DNA from: Neodiprion pinetum
Lineage: Eukaryota > Arthropoda > Insecta > Hymenoptera > Diprionidae
Length of the DNA: 64,000 nucleotides
Direction: 5' to 3'
Assembly: GCF_021155775.2 (NCBI RefSeq)
Contig: NC_060233.1
Location: 22,981,456 to 23,045,455, forward strand
Each line of letters begins with the position of its first letter. The first letter of the stretch is position 1. Below are positions 35,288-48,132 of this stretch, in pieces. The notes under the pieces were generated by a model. It had not been told where the DNA came from, ran no database searches, and saw only the letters and a program-made list of their open reading frames with translations. A program made the position numbers and the translations under genes.

Positions 35288-36168
35288 CACGTGTCTAATG
35301 GCATAAGGTCGTAAACGCCACCTTACCACCGTTTGCTTTTGAGAAAGGCAAAAGGGCGTATATTTTTCTTATCGTATCTAGACTTAAAACAAGAAAATAT
35401 GGTAAAATTCGTTGAAATTGAATAACAGTTTAATTAAGAGCAAAAGGTCGTATGTACTGGTACGTACGACCTTCTGCTATACTGATCGAACCATAGAAAC
35501 CCATGTCGATTAATTCCATAAGGTCTTATCTGCCAAGAAATATTTTTTTTTACTTTTTTGGGTTCGAGTATAAAATCATCAACGAACAGCAAAATATCGG
35601 AAGTGGTGGTAGATACGACCTTCTGGTCCTGATCAAAATTTTAAAAATGATCTACGGTAATTGCATAAGGGCGTAACCGCCAAAAATTGTTATTGTTATT
35701 CTTATCATTCCGATAATTAACGATTTGGGTAATCGACGTTCAGAAAATCAACATCGTCACTGTGTAACTTAGTTAGTTTCAATTCTTTATGCGTTTCAGT
35801 AGTCTTCAGAGCGTTTGCAAAGAAGAAAAAAATTGGTGGTTACACCCTTCTGTTTTTATGTTCGAGAATTTTTTTATAAGATTTATGAATTTTAGCAGAT
35901 TTTAATTTATTAATGCGTGTCGATGGCTTTTACAGCCATTGCTAAGAAAATGGTACGACCTTCTGATTTGATCTTTTTTTCATGTAGTTACTAATGGAAA
36001 AATTCCTATATGCCTAACATACAACCTTTTGCCTTTATATTTTCAAATGTTTGATTTTACTTGAATAAAACATTTTGTTCATTTTTAAAGCGAAGGGAGA
36101 AAAAAAAATGATACTTCCTTTTTCCACTGAAATCGCATTTTTGGCGAATGCGACATTATGCCATTAGA
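35288..36168. repeat. Inverted-repeat element with internal alternating GGTCGTA motifs
   Basis: The outer ends are inverted: GTCTAATGGCATAAGGTCG near 35290 and CGACATTATGCCATTAGAC near 36147-36165. Inside, the motif GCATAAGG-CGTAA with a following CGCCA occurs forward near 35303, 35447, 35518 and 35664. Its inverse, TACGACCTTCTG, occurs near 35465, 35612, 35848 and 35951. The forward and inverse motifs alternate about every 100-200 bp, so the transcript could fold into several hairpins. No protein is encoded. Confidence 0.55.
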
Positions 36169-38370
36169 CCACACTTTCCTGTCGTAACATTTCGCGTCAG
36201 AAGAAGTATTTGAGTAAGAAAATAAAATAAAGATGCTTTTTGGAACATTGAACATAACCTTTTGAAAACGGCTTTTTTTGTATTTCTGTGAAATGACTCC
36301 CGAAGCAAGTTTTATAAAAATTATTTGATTAGTTCAACGAATTATGATAAAATGTCTGAACTGTTAACCGGTAAAGCGGTGAAAGTTTAAAAAAACAGTA
36401 CTAATTCTTCGTATGCATTCTATTGAGTAAAGTGAAAAATTTAGAAACTTTCCGTACGCCGGAAAGTGAAAATTGATCGCAGTGTGTTACGCCTGCCTAT
36501 TAGAGGAACAATATTCCACTCCTCATTTAATGATTCATGTATGACATTAAATGTTATTTTTGACGTCAGTCACTTTTTTTTTGTTGATCCCATGGACTTT
36601 TTTAAAAATTTTCTTAGTTTGTAGCACGAATAGTTCCCTTTAATCATTTCAGATTTTCATATCCAAACATTTGGAAAGTTCTCTATTTTTTCCCGAAACT
36701 GTCACCCACGATAGCTTTATCTGATTTTTAGCAAATAACAGAGCATCCCCAGGTCATTTAAAGGGGAGGTACAGCTTGGACAATCTAAAATCATACCTAT
36801 TTTTAGGAAATTTTTTTCAAGAAAATTAAAGCATTTGGAGCAATTTAAATTCAAGGGCTTCATTATTTTTAGTTTCAAAAACGGTTTAGAATTTTTTCAT
36901 TGAAATTAATAAAAAAATGGTGGCATGGCAGATATAAGTATCGACCGACCAGTACGTTTTCAATCAGGTGGCGCAGTTTCCTCGATCAATTTTTATCCGT
37001 TCGCCTGGAAATTTTGATACAATCTTTAAAACTTGTTTATTAATTCGAGCTCTTAGCTAGATGTTTGAATTTCAATCTCAAAATTTTTGATTGAAGAATC
37101 AAATTTTTTGTTTATATTCGTATATATTTGAAAATTTTTTGCCCACATTTGGGCTACGAGCTCGAACCCGAAAAAATGTTTTTAACTCGAGAAAAATTTT
37201 CTATTTATTACAAGTTGGGCACTGACGTCAGGAGATGCACCACCGCAAAATCGCTCGAGTTCAGAGTCGTTCGCTACTTATATGCGCTATGTTGCCATTT
37301 TGTTATTAATTTCAATGAAAAAATTCTTAAATATTCTTGAAACTGTCAATAATAAAGCCTTTAGACACAACATGCTCCAAGTGTTATCATTTTCATTAAA
37401 AAGTAGGTATGATTTTAGACCGTACAAGCTGTAACCCCCCTCCCCCCGCCCCTAAATAAGAAAACTTTGAATTCCAAAAGCTTATTTTTTTTTAAATTGG
37501 GCGAGATAACCATTCAGAAGTTTTTATTTTTAGTTATGCAACTAGTTTTCCAGATGGTAACGGAAAAAATTTTTTACTCCCAAAGGAAATATCTTAATAC
37601 ACAATACACATGCGTGCACGTAGAAAAAACAACAACAACAATGTTGCATTTTTAAGAGGTTAATCGCCCGTCTGGCCCAAATAAAGATTCACAGGAGTTC
37701 ATATTGGAACAAGTAATATTTATTAATGAATATCAAGCTATTTCATATCTTCACATTACACGTCTTATTTACGAACTGATGCTGGTCAGCGTCGGTCATA
37801 TAATAGAAGACTGGGTATCCAGAGTGGACATTTCGTACACATATATGCCTAACTTGTCCATCTGACCTTTGCCTAACTATATTAAATTCAGGTTACAACA
37901 ACAATAATAATGATAATCTTGGACGCAGGAAACTCGACATATGTAAATTTGAAACCGTTTTCCAAATCAAATCGCACGGCAATGCCCTTCCATTACACGG
38001 CACCGCCGATTCCAATTTGGATTTCATCCAGCCACCCCGTTGACCCTCGCCCTCATTCTATCCAGTATCCAGTCCTCGCCATGGGAAGTAACCCCTGGGC
38101 GCCCCGGGAGGCATTTCGTTTTCCCTTCGATGTACCTAAACTCGAGCAGATCTATTCAACGTGGGTTATTTTATACGGAGGTGGAACGAGAGGCTTACTA
38201 AAGTCGTTAATCACTCGATTCAATCTATCTAGACTGATAAAAATTTAATTTATATTATAACACAAGCATGTTTACGCGTTTTTTCATGCGTGTTTTCCGT
38301 ACACAAAGATCCGGTTCTATGACGATAGAGCGAGTCTGCAAATGTGCATGCGCGGAGTACATTACGCATT
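36169..38370. other. No gene seen
   Basis: AT-rich with short poly-A/T runs. Positions 37990-38160 are less AT-rich and open on the + strand (37910-38248), but the product has no recognisable family and no splice signals that make an obvious exon. Confidence 0.3.
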
Positions 38371-38561
38371 ACGCGTTTTTTATGAAACACAAAATTGAGG
38401 TTAGAGTCGCATAATGTCAGATTTGTTTGCGACAGCGCATGTCCACGGTACATATCCTAGGAGTTGAATTTAGGCTCTTCTGTACTGCGCGCACGCGCTG
38501 TCGCAAACACATTTGACATTACGTGACCCTAACCTCAATTTCGTGTTTCGTGAAAAAACGC
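38371..38561. mobile_element. 190-bp foldback element
   Basis: The left arm, from ACGCGTTTTTTATGAAACAC through TTGAGGTTAGAGTCGCATAATGTCA and GTTTGCGACAGCGC, is mirrored by the right arm ending GTGAAAAAACGCGC. Arms are about 75 bp with a short loop near 38460-38485. The same arm occurs singly at 31590-31680, so it is a multicopy family. Confidence 0.7.
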
Positions 38562-38724
38562 GCAACATACTTTTTTTATATAACGAATCGAGTGCAACAA
38601 GAAGGCAATAATCTTTTTTGAGCCAAGGAACGCTCAGGTATGCGCTCAGCTGATCGTAAAAGCATCAGTTTTATTTACGGAATGATTGTAATTCTTAGTT
38701 TTCGTCTAGCGACCTGAATATTAA

Positions 38725-39015
38725 ATGGAAACAGTCTCGCGGTGGCTCATTTTACTCCTCATTCTTTCCGGAATTGCGCAAAGTATCTCAGCTAAACACT
38801 TTTTGGACCCTGAAACGCGGGAAATGTGGGAATAGTAACACGTGTGAAAAAAGCACACAATTTATGACAATTTTAAGAATGTGAGTAACTTTCCTGAATT
38901 CCGCTACGAAAAAGCGATGCACTTTCGAAATTTGAACTGTTTTCGTTCGTTTATTTATTCGACACAGGAAGAAACAGGGTGAGTATGCTCGGTCGATAAA
39001 GGTGGGAGTCCTTCA
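38725..39015. repeat. One-armed copy of the 27197-27648 foldback family
   Basis: Matches the reverse strand of 27209-27500: GGCTCATTTTACTCCTCATTC, TTTCCGGAAT, AGTATCTCAG, GTGGGAATAGTAACACGT, GACAATTTT, GAGTAACTTTCCTGAATTC and GCTCGGTCG-TAAAGGT appear in the same order. The second arm is absent, so this copy is truncated or shows the original form before inversion. Confidence 0.6.
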
Positions 39016-42000
39016 TAACCTCAAACTGCCAATGACCAATCAGGGCACTGTAGTGGATAAAATGAATTAGATGCCCATGTGTACGGCGAGTGTTGAGCTG
39101 GTGGAACAACAAATCTCCATAAGCATAGAGTAGCCACTGCAAAAAGGCACCCTCACCCTTTATACTAAGATGCTGGAGGCCCTCCATTCTTGACTTCAAC
39201 CCCGCTGCGTGCGTTTGGACCCCCAAATTCGGAAGCCGATATTTTAGATCAATCTTTGTCACGCGACGTGGGCACCAGTGCATGGTCAATTAACCATTTG
39301 TCCACAAAATTGCTTGTTTGCCAGGAAACTCGTTATAAAATCGAATATAGGCGTTGTTGGCACTTGTGCCGAGTTGTGTTGTCCCCCTTTTTCTTCGGAT
39401 ACAAACCTATACACTAGACTGTTTCAGACTGGACAACGTTTTTCTTCTTGCTGAAACGAGCGCTAAGCGTTTGTTTTGCCGAATTAAAAATCAACCCTAT
39501 ATCCTCATACCATGTGACTATTTCTCATTTGAGACAAATAATGACGTATCTTTTTGTCGACCTTAGGATTTCGGCTTCAATCCAACATTTTGAACGAAAA
39601 GTACAAGGTCCCGACTTTGCTAATACATTTGGTTTTCGGTTATTCGAACGTAAAAAATGACAGTGTTAATTTTTAAAATAGTACAGTCATCTACGTGATT
39701 ATAATATCTACATAAGACTGTACTAAAGGTTATTTTCAAAAATTCCGCGAAGGAACTGAAATAATTATAATGGTTTTTTACATGTTATTTAAATTGGAAA
39801 ACGTCACATACTGCGAAGCACTTCTTATTGTTAGTGTCGAGGTAAAAATTCCATACTTCGGGAAGAGTTTTTGTACAGCAAAAACTAATGCGTAAATCTT
39901 GCTTCACAAAAAAACTGTTACTCTTATTTGAAATAGTCTAACTACACGGCTCAAAGTGGTATTTTTATTTCTCGCCACTGCTGTAGAATATAGAATAAAA
40001 TTGTCAAATTAATGATTGGCAGGTTGCCGACGTTACGCAAAAAAAGGATATTATTTTATCTACATCTCAAATCAGAAAAGTATGCATGTTCAGAAAATCA
40101 GGTTAGTTTTACAAATTACAAAACGGTTACTATTCCAGGCTTATGCTCGTGACCAGAAGTGGAGGAACAGGGTTTTGTTTCAATACTCGCACGAATTGAA
40201 ACTCATTTCCCCTTTGTGGCACTGATATTATACGTTTGTGCATTTTCGCGGTACGGACGTTTCTTTAACCATTGCTGTGTGGTGAAGGGGAAAACGTTTG
40301 TACCCGCACTGTTTTTCACATCCATGTATCAAACAGCGAATATAAACGACGCCCAAAGATACGAATATAGATTTCAGTTTTTACCAAATACCGTTCTCCC
40401 AATACACGCTTTAAACGTATCGAAAAATTCCAGCTCAACTGAACCAGCTATCGCAGCTCTGTTTTATTTTTGACGTTTTTGCCTGATAAGAATAAATTGT
40501 TTAACATAGCTACTACAAAACCAGAAATTTTGTTTACTTTGTTTATTTCAATTTCACAGATAACCAAAACTTTGTTCAAAAATTTGATTTCGTAAAAAGA
40601 TGCATTATTATTTATCATGATTGGTATATTTCTACAAATATTTTCGAGAACGCAATTTTGTTCCTGCATGTGGAATTCTACAATGGAAGACAATGGAGGA
40701 TTGGATATTCGTTAATAGAGCCTGATTTCCATATCTCAGTTTTATATGCGTTTTAAAAATTATAGGAATCAACACAAATTGAAGAAGTGCAGCCTGATCT
40801 GCTATAATTTTATGAATACGGATCAATTTATCTGAATTTGACCCCCATTGTATTGAATTAAAAGATAAATAATAATCTGTGATACTGTCATAACTTGATA
40901 ACCACAAATGACTGAATTTTTTGAACTGATTTAATTTTTCCTCAATTATTTGAATTTTTTCCAGATTTCCAAGGTTCAATATATATTTCCTGATACAACA
41001 ACTGTCTGGAAATTTTCACTCAATTTCAAAAATGGAGATTTGAAGTAAAAAAAAAAATGATTTCGAAATTTTTAGTATTTTTTTAATTTCTATAAAAATT
41101 TGCACATATGTAGTTGTATAAGGAAAAATATATTGAACCCTGAAAATTCCACAGAAAAATCAAATTCCCTCACAAAAATTATGAATTAGTTGAAAAATTA
41201 ATAAAAAGTAACTGTTTTGCCTGCCCACTTTAGTTATGGTTAGGATATTTTTTTATTTTGGATGCAGAATTTACATAATTTTTTTCATAATTTTGCTGGA
41301 ATGTGTCAAGTATAAAATTTTCAGCAAAATATCTGTCGAAAACAGCGTAGGAATCCTGTTTTTTGTTTTTTTTTTGTAAACAACTCAACGTTAACTTATT
41401 GATGAATACTAAGAACGAGCAGAATGAAATGAAGTATATGTATATGTGAACAAAAAATATTCCGATTCATTTCACAAGACCATGTCACAAAAGATAGACA
41501 ATATAGCCAGATATCATTTTATCGAAAGAAATGGAAGAAATTTATGCCAGAGTCTTGATGAAATTTTCCGTGCATATCGATATTTTCTCACAAACTCTGG
41601 ATTTTCCTGACGTCAATGGGAAACGAGAATCCCAATAATTCTTTGAAATCTTACTAGGCGAAGATTTGGAATGCATGGGTGAGAAAGATGAGGCAGCGTT
41701 CCAGCGTGCAGGCGCGGCGTGTTTATTCATCGTCTCTCGACCGAGAATGTATAAACGACAGGGGAAAACGCTGCAGGAAGCTGAGAATATAGCCAAGACT
41801 TGTACTCATCGTGAGACAGAGCCGTGGTACTGAAAAGAAGTCATTTCAGGGACTTATTTTTATTGCGTCATTTTCGTTGTCTCACAACTTGCGCTTATTT
41901 ATGGCTATCATTTCAACTATGTACCTGTATGAAGATATATATGTGTTACATACATATATACTCGTGTATTAAAGTATGTAAATATGAAAGTGTTTCGGAA

Positions 42001-42289
42001 AATTCGGGGGTGAGGGCTCATTTTATAAAGCACGGTGCCGTGCATTAGGCGAAGTTCTTTCTTTTAGTATGCCATTTCCTTCGTGTGATATGGTTACCAT
42101 TCAAGTTTAAAAAAATACTGATAGCCATTAGATGTTTGATTTTAGTCAAGAGTAGACCACACGTAAAGGCGATGCATCTGTTCTTTCTCGCTAAATTCTA
42201 ATATATCTTGCTTACCTGTAGCATTGATCTATCGGAAGCCCATGATATATCTAAAATTTAATTTTTCATGGAGTTCCATCAAGTGCCTT
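39016..42289. other. No gene seen
   Basis: Several frames of 60-115 codons occur on both strands, but none shows a domain motif and most are AT-driven. No inverted repeat or array stands out. Positions 41650-41790 are somewhat GC-richer, without a recognised product. Confidence 0.3.
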
Positions 42290-42560
42290 GGACTTTGGTG
42301 AAGTCTGAAATTTCATAAAATTCAATGAAAAATCCAGTGAGGTACCTCAAATTTCCACAAAGTCCCACGTAAAATGTCGACAATTAACGTCTCACGAAAT
42401 ATCGTGAAGTCCAATAACGTATCTTACAAATTCGCATGAAATTTTATGAATTTTCACGAAATCCGGAGCATTTTTTGAATTTTTGTGAAGGTATCTTTTC
42501 AAAACTCGAGAGTTAGTCACATTCAAAATCGTATTAAATAACATGAATTCTTATGAACTT
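42290..42560. repeat. Degenerate GAAATTTCA / TCACGAAAT word repeat
   Basis: Short words such as TGAAATTTCATAAAATTC, CAAATTTCCAC and TTTCACGAAATCC recur without strict phase, resembling the GAAATC array at 22690-23335. Decayed simple satellite. Confidence 0.45.
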
Positions 42561-42699
42561 CCACAATGCATCATTTCAAATCTAACAAGGACAAGTGAAA
42601 GTTCTTGAATTCTCTGATAACGTCTCAGAAGTATTTTATAATTCGATACAAGAAATGTTTCGTGCCTTGAAGTTTGCTGCGCTAAGTACACAGATCTTT

Positions 42700-42795
42700 C
42701 GAAGATATTTTTGGTAAAAGTTATATTTTCGAGTGTGCTGAATCCAAAATGACTTTCATTTCCCTTCGTCACGTACAGTATTCTTGCAAAATACG
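42700..42795 (-). repeat. Dispersed repeat, inverted mate at 63520-63610
   Basis: AATCCAAAATGACTTTCATTT, CCCTTC-TCACGTACAG and TATTCTTGCAAAATAC here correspond in inverse order to GTATTTTGCAAGAATACTG, TACGTGATGAAGGGAAATG and AAGTTATTTTGGATTC near 63520-63585. Roughly 90 bp is shared. No gene. Confidence 0.6.
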
Positions 42796-43974
42796 AGGCG
42801 TCCGCATAAAAAAAGCATAACAATAATGAAAAAAACAACATTTTATTACAATGAACTAAACAATATTTCTTATAAAATTAAACAAACAATTTGTCTACAA
42901 AATGTATTTAACATTGCGTGTTCATTTCGATAATGAAACCTTTTCTTCTTCTCTTTAAAACACCTCTGGACACGCTTCCACTTTCTATTTTCTGCTTCCC
43001 TGTTTGCATTTATTCTTCGGTCTCACTCTAATACATATCAAATGGAAATAAGAAATCACTATTGCGTAAAATTTTAAGAATCAAGAATAGGATACCAGAT
43101 TTCGAATTAAACGGAAGTTTCACTCTACATGAAACTACAAACACAAGTTCAAGAAAAAACTCAACATGATGGAATTTTTTGATTATTTTCCCGGTTTCAG
43201 TGAGTCAAAATCTATAAGAAACAGTATAAAAAACCTGTGCGGTTTTTTAGTTGCAGATCTGTGTAATTCATCAGCCTAATCGTGACGGCAATTACTTTGA
43301 ATTGTAGAAATGAAGAGAAAAAATTACTCTTATCCTGGTCAAAGGATGAGAAAGGAATACTTTGGAAAGCTTTGGAAAAATATACGACTACATATCTCAT
43401 CGCCTGCCGAGTGCAGTGACCCCAAAGCATTAGCTCTGTAGGCACGATAGGCAAAGAAATGAATTTCACCGAATCCCTGAGATGATTCGGCGAGGCGAGG
43501 CTGAGTTTAGGGCGGTCTTCTCGTCTTTCGCGTCCACTGACTTCGTACTTATTCTTATTCTTTCCTTTCCTATTATCCGCACGCATATCTGAGCCCCCTT
43601 TTGGGACGATGGGCGCATAACGAAGCAGGGTGCAGGGTTTTTATGGTTATTGGCACCATGGTTAGTCCCGCTTCCGCACGCGGAGGATAAGTCTTCTTTT
43701 CTTCTGCAGCTCACTTCCCTGCCATGTTTGGTAACCCCCCCTGTTAAGATCGATCCAATTCACTCGTGTGCTCTACCCTGCATCGTGCTTCCGAGGCGAT
43801 AAAACGGCCTGGATGTATACACGAGGTATAACTCTTCCAACATTTCCCTCCCGATAAAGTCTGGTCAACTCGACGCTTTTATGCATACATTTTTCCTTAT
43901 ATGCGATTACACTTGAAATATTTCATAAATGGGCTTTTGGGATCGCTGATTACGAATCTGATTTCGTAATTTTA
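42796..43974. other. No gene seen
   Basis: Positions 43380-43760 are moderately GC-rich and open on the minus strand in two overlapping frames, but no domain is recognisable. No tRNA fold was found in the CTGTAGGCACGATAGG area. Confidence 0.3.
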
Positions 43975-44320
43975 AAACTAAATATTGGCGGATCCAATAT
44001 AGCGGACATAAATTCAAAAAGTTATTTCATTTTGATGAAACTTTATGTTAAGTGGTTTTTGGGGTCAATCATTACGAATCTGAACTCGAAATTCGAAAAA
44101 TCAAAATAACGAATGCAATATGGTGGACAGATAAAAACAACAAGAAAAATTTCGTAAAATTTTTTGGTGTGTATTAAGTTTATGTAGAAATGGGCATTTG
44201 GTTTTCATGATAAGCTAACAGAAAATGTTTCTTTTTCGTGGGAAAGTACGAATTTCGACCATTCGTTCATATGTGCTATGTTTACATTGAATAAATAAAT
44301 AAATATTGTATTGTTTTTAG
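43975..44320 (+). repeat. Dispersed direct repeat, copy 2 (mate at 33300)
   Basis: Same order of words as at 33300-33645, including CCAATATAGCGGACATAAATTC, GGTTTTTGGGGTCA, TTTTTTGGTGTGTATTAAG and GTACGAATTTCGACCATTCG. The copies diverge by small indels and substitutions, so neither is recent. Confidence 0.65.
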
Positions 44321-44639
44321 ACTTAAAAATTGGATTGATTGTATTCAGTAATGTTCCTTGCTATACCAATCAACCATTGTCAAAATTTGGTGGGCTTCGA
44401 AAATATTCTGCGTTGCAATTTTTTCCTGAATATGTGAAATAATTCCACTGCTATTCAAAGTGGTGGCATGGAAAACAAAAATTGCTATCCAATGCCACTA
44501 ATTTATGTGAAAACAGATAAAATACAAAACGAATATAAAAATAGGGGAGAATAAATAAGGAAAGGGCGGGCGAATTGAGCACCCTGAGAAATTAACGATT
44601 CATATAGAGGTCTGAATAAACTATGCAAAAATGGCATAC

Positions 44640-44990
44640 ACTGATTACAATAAAAGGATCACAAACTGATGCAAAGATTGTAGAAAGATTACAAGGATAA
44701 CAGTAGGATTACAAAAGATTATAGGGATTACAGGAGGAATACAAATGATTACATAGATTGTGATGATTACAAAAAATCACAAATATTGCAGGGATTACAA
44801 AATATTACAGGGATAACGGAAATATTACAGATATTACAAAGATTACCGAAGCTCACAAAGGATACCGGAAATTATCCAGATTACCTGAGACTACAAATAG
44901 ATTGTAAAAAGATAACAGAGAATACACAAGATTACATCGAAAACAAAAGATTACAAAAAATACATGAGATTACATGAACCTATATACGCC
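44640..44990. repeat. GATTACA-word tandem array
   Basis: The words GATTACAA, GGATTACA, GATTACATAG and AGATTACC recur every 8-20 bp for about 350 bp, with variants such as GATAACAG and AATACAAATG. It is an irregular simple satellite. The + frame at 44786-44977 simply reads the repeat (repeated Ile-Thr/Leu-Gln words) and is not a gene. Confidence 0.75.
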
Positions 44991-45314
44991 AAAAGACAAC
45001 AGTGATTAACCCCTCGTTACATGCCAAAGATTTTGAGTTGACTTGCAGAAGTTACCGCGCAATCTTTATTTTAAGTTCGGGTGATCTCGAATGCGTGTTT
45101 CCAGTCTTGTTCAGAATTGCGGTATAAAAAATTGCCTTACCTATACCTCATCCTAAAATTTGGCGTCATTAGCGGCGGTTTTTGTTATCAGCCTACAGAC
45201 AGGAATCATTTCACGTATAACGCGACTTTATGTTCAGAGGAATTTAGATCATCCAGGTCCTTCCATTATAATTGACATCGATGCGTAATCTCGGTTGATG
45301 ACAACCAAATTTAA

Positions 45315-45893
45315 CCCTTCAGTACCCACGTTAATCGACTTACCTTCTTTACTTTCGCCAGGGGAGAAAATCTCATGGCTTCTGCGCATGCGCATCACAG
45401 TTTCTAAAGTATTTTTTTCATAAAATTCGTAATGCATTTCAATTATTTATAACAATAAAATAAGTTTAAAAAACAAAAAAATCATTTATTTCTAAATAAT
45501 ATATTTTATTTTTTTTTCGAATAAATAGTGTTTTTAAATAAATAACACAAATGATCACATTCCTTTACACTGATAAGTATATTTGTGTGGTTTGTGTGAA
45601 TATGTAAGCAAACATGGCCGCTACCGTCCAGCGGAATCATCCGAACGACGCCGAGATCAGACGAACAGGGAAATTTTTCATCGCCATGAGAAAAAATCTC
45701 ATGTCCTCCAAAAAAAAAATTTTTTTTTTTTATTTTTAATCGAAATAAGTAAGTTTTTATTGTGCAGTTGAAAAGAATATAAAATTTGCGGAAGGTAAAA
45801 AAAATTAAAGTGGCCTTTCCATTTGAATTTAGATAAATAATTGAGATTGAAACCGAGCATGAGTAAACATCTCATAACGCGGGTACTGAAGGG
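45315..45893. mobile_element. piggyBac-type MITE, TTAA-flanked
   Basis: The element begins CCCTTCAGTACCCACGTTA and ends with the inverse of CCCTTCAGTACCCGCGTTA, one mismatch in 19. It is flanked on both sides exactly by TTAA (45311-45314 and 45894-45897). TTAA target duplication with CCC-starting ends is diagnostic of the piggyBac superfamily. The interior of about 540 bp is AT-rich with AAAAATCTCATG words and encodes nothing. It would have needed a transposase from elsewhere. Confidence 0.8.
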
Positions 45894-46173
45894 TTAAATA
45901 TCAGCTTGGAAAATATGGAAAATATGGAAGACCTTTTTATCTCTGCAGATGCACTGCAAAAGCGAACGACCAAATTTGAAATGTTCTCTTGGTCTTCATT
46001 GTTCGCACAAGTTCGCCGCTATACTTCAGGCTGATTGATGGAGGACTAAAAATTTAACGAACCAAAGGAAACGGGTTCCGTAATCTCAATCACTGCTGAT
46101 ATACTTTGAGTATGAACGTTTCCCCGGTGCGAAACTTTCCATGCGATCAAAGTCTTTTTACGGCTCTTCTTCT

Positions 46174-46573
46174 AACAAGGAAGGTATCCCAGGTTGATCT
46201 CTCTGATAGTAGAATAAAAAGTAAGCGAGGCGTATTTTTTTTTTATCTGCCATTCAACAATTTAAGGGAGTGAAACCACCTTCCAAAGTAAGGCATGCCA
46301 AGGGGTAGTCTGGCAGTTTTTTTGTTTTTTTTTTTTTTTTAATTGAGAAAAGAGGAAACTTTTCCAATTGGATTGGTTAAAAAATATTATTTTCTTGTGG
46401 GTGAAACTGCCAAACCGCCCCTTGACATGCCTTACTTTGAAAGGTGGTTCTACAACCTTAAAGTATTTGACGGTAAATAAAAAAACATACGTATCACTAA
46501 ATTTTTAGTCTGCTACAAAATATTACAAAAAAACCAAATTGGACAGATGGACCTGGGATACCTTCCTTTTAAC
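46174..46573. mobile_element. 400-bp foldback element
   Basis: The left arm (46174-46322: GGAAGGTATCCCAGG, CACCTT-CAAAGTAAGGCATG, CAAGGGG, TGGCAGTTT) is mirrored by the right arm (46403-46573: AAACTGCCA, CCCCTTG, CATGCCTTACTTTG, CCTGGGATACCTTCC). The loop of about 80 bp begins with a poly-T run. Non-coding. Family unknown. Confidence 0.7.
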
Positions 46574-48132
46574 TTGTGGCAAGAATTTAAGTCTGCGGAA
46601 AAACTTTTTTTTTAATTATTTGTAATCGTGGAAAGCCGCTTGAATTTCAAAAGTCATATTATATATGTATATACACATTAGGCCGGAAGACTTCGCATTG
46701 TTTTATCTTGCCGCCCTAACAGACCTGTTATTTTTCCATTGTTCAGTAAAATTTCAACGTCGCCTGCGGCACGCGAACAAGCACTTGTAATTTCTCAGGC
46801 CTACTTTTACTCAGCCTACACTTCATCGAGCAGCCTGGAAAACGAGAATAAGAGCCTTTTTGGATGTCGGAGAAATATAGGTACATAAAGACAAATTTTA
46901 CTTTACCGAGTTTTCTGCTTACTCCACTTTTCCTTTCATCTCCCTCTTTTTCCCTCGGCAGTATGCTTCTCATTGATGCTCCAATTCTTGAAAAATCTCT
47001 CTGTATGCTTGTAAAAAATTTATTCGGACCAGCAAACAACGTGCTTTACGTCATTTTTACTTATGCGTGTATCAAACGTACTGTATACTCAAAAACTTGA
47101 GGAAAAAATTCAAACGAGTTGAATTCAAACAAAATGATGCAGATTCAATTTCGAAAAAATGACGGAACGGCGATTTTCAACCGCAACAGCACAGCCATTA
47201 ATTGCATCCAACTGGTGATATAACTTTGAATCATTTGTTAAATCAAACAAGTTTGTAATGAATTCAATCAAAATAGCTGAAGCCAGATATTTTATAACGG
47301 TAAGGTACCTGATAATTTGATTTTGTTATCAAATGAGTGCCTGGTAGAAAATCTGGCTCTGGCCATTTGTATAGAATTTATTATTGAATAAAATTAAGCC
47401 TTCGTTTATTAAATTTAGTCCAAAGATACGCTTTTTTATTCAATAGATGATTGAATAATGTGATCCTGATTGAATAACATTAATTGTTGTAGCATTGAGT
47501 TAGTTTAAGTTCAATATTTTCTAATTTCTGAAAGAAATTAAACACATTGCCTTACGTTTAGAAAGATCTCACGGCCAGTTTTGACTAACTACGTATTTTT
47601 ATTTGTTTTTAGTAAACAAAAATCACGCAGGTTGTCAATAAAAATTTTAACATCTCAGTGGAAAAGTATAATAATAAGCGGAGATGATCACTTTGCGTAA
47701 ACTTTTTGAGTATATTCTCTTTAATATTCACAATGCAATTGAACTGGGCGTGTTGTGAAAGAGATAGAAGAATGTTATCAATTTTTTTTGAAAGAAACAC
47801 GTAGCTTGGTAAAAAATGGCTGGAATATCCGTTTCAAAGCGATGGCCTTTTCAAGATGCACGTTTAAAATGTTATGGAACGTACAAATTCTTTAAATGAA
47901 AATTTTGTAACAAATCTACAGTGAATTGTTTTTCATTTCACATAAAATGAATTCATTGGCTTTCCGAATGCCTACGAATTTGTTTAGAATTTTTGGCGAT
48001 TTTGAAAAACTCGTATGCAAGAATTTGAAAAATTTTTAAATATGAATAAAAGTCCAGAAGTTTTAGATAATTTTCTGTGAATGGTTATGTATTACACTAA
48101 AGAACTTTTAGAGGCATGAAACGAGTTTCATA
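46574..48132. other. No gene seen
   Basis: AT-rich. Frames on both strands around 46743-47100 overlap each other and show no motif. Nothing else is recognised. Confidence 0.3.

Noticed and set aside
44786..44977. 63-codon + frame
   Set aside because: It reads the GATTACA-word array.
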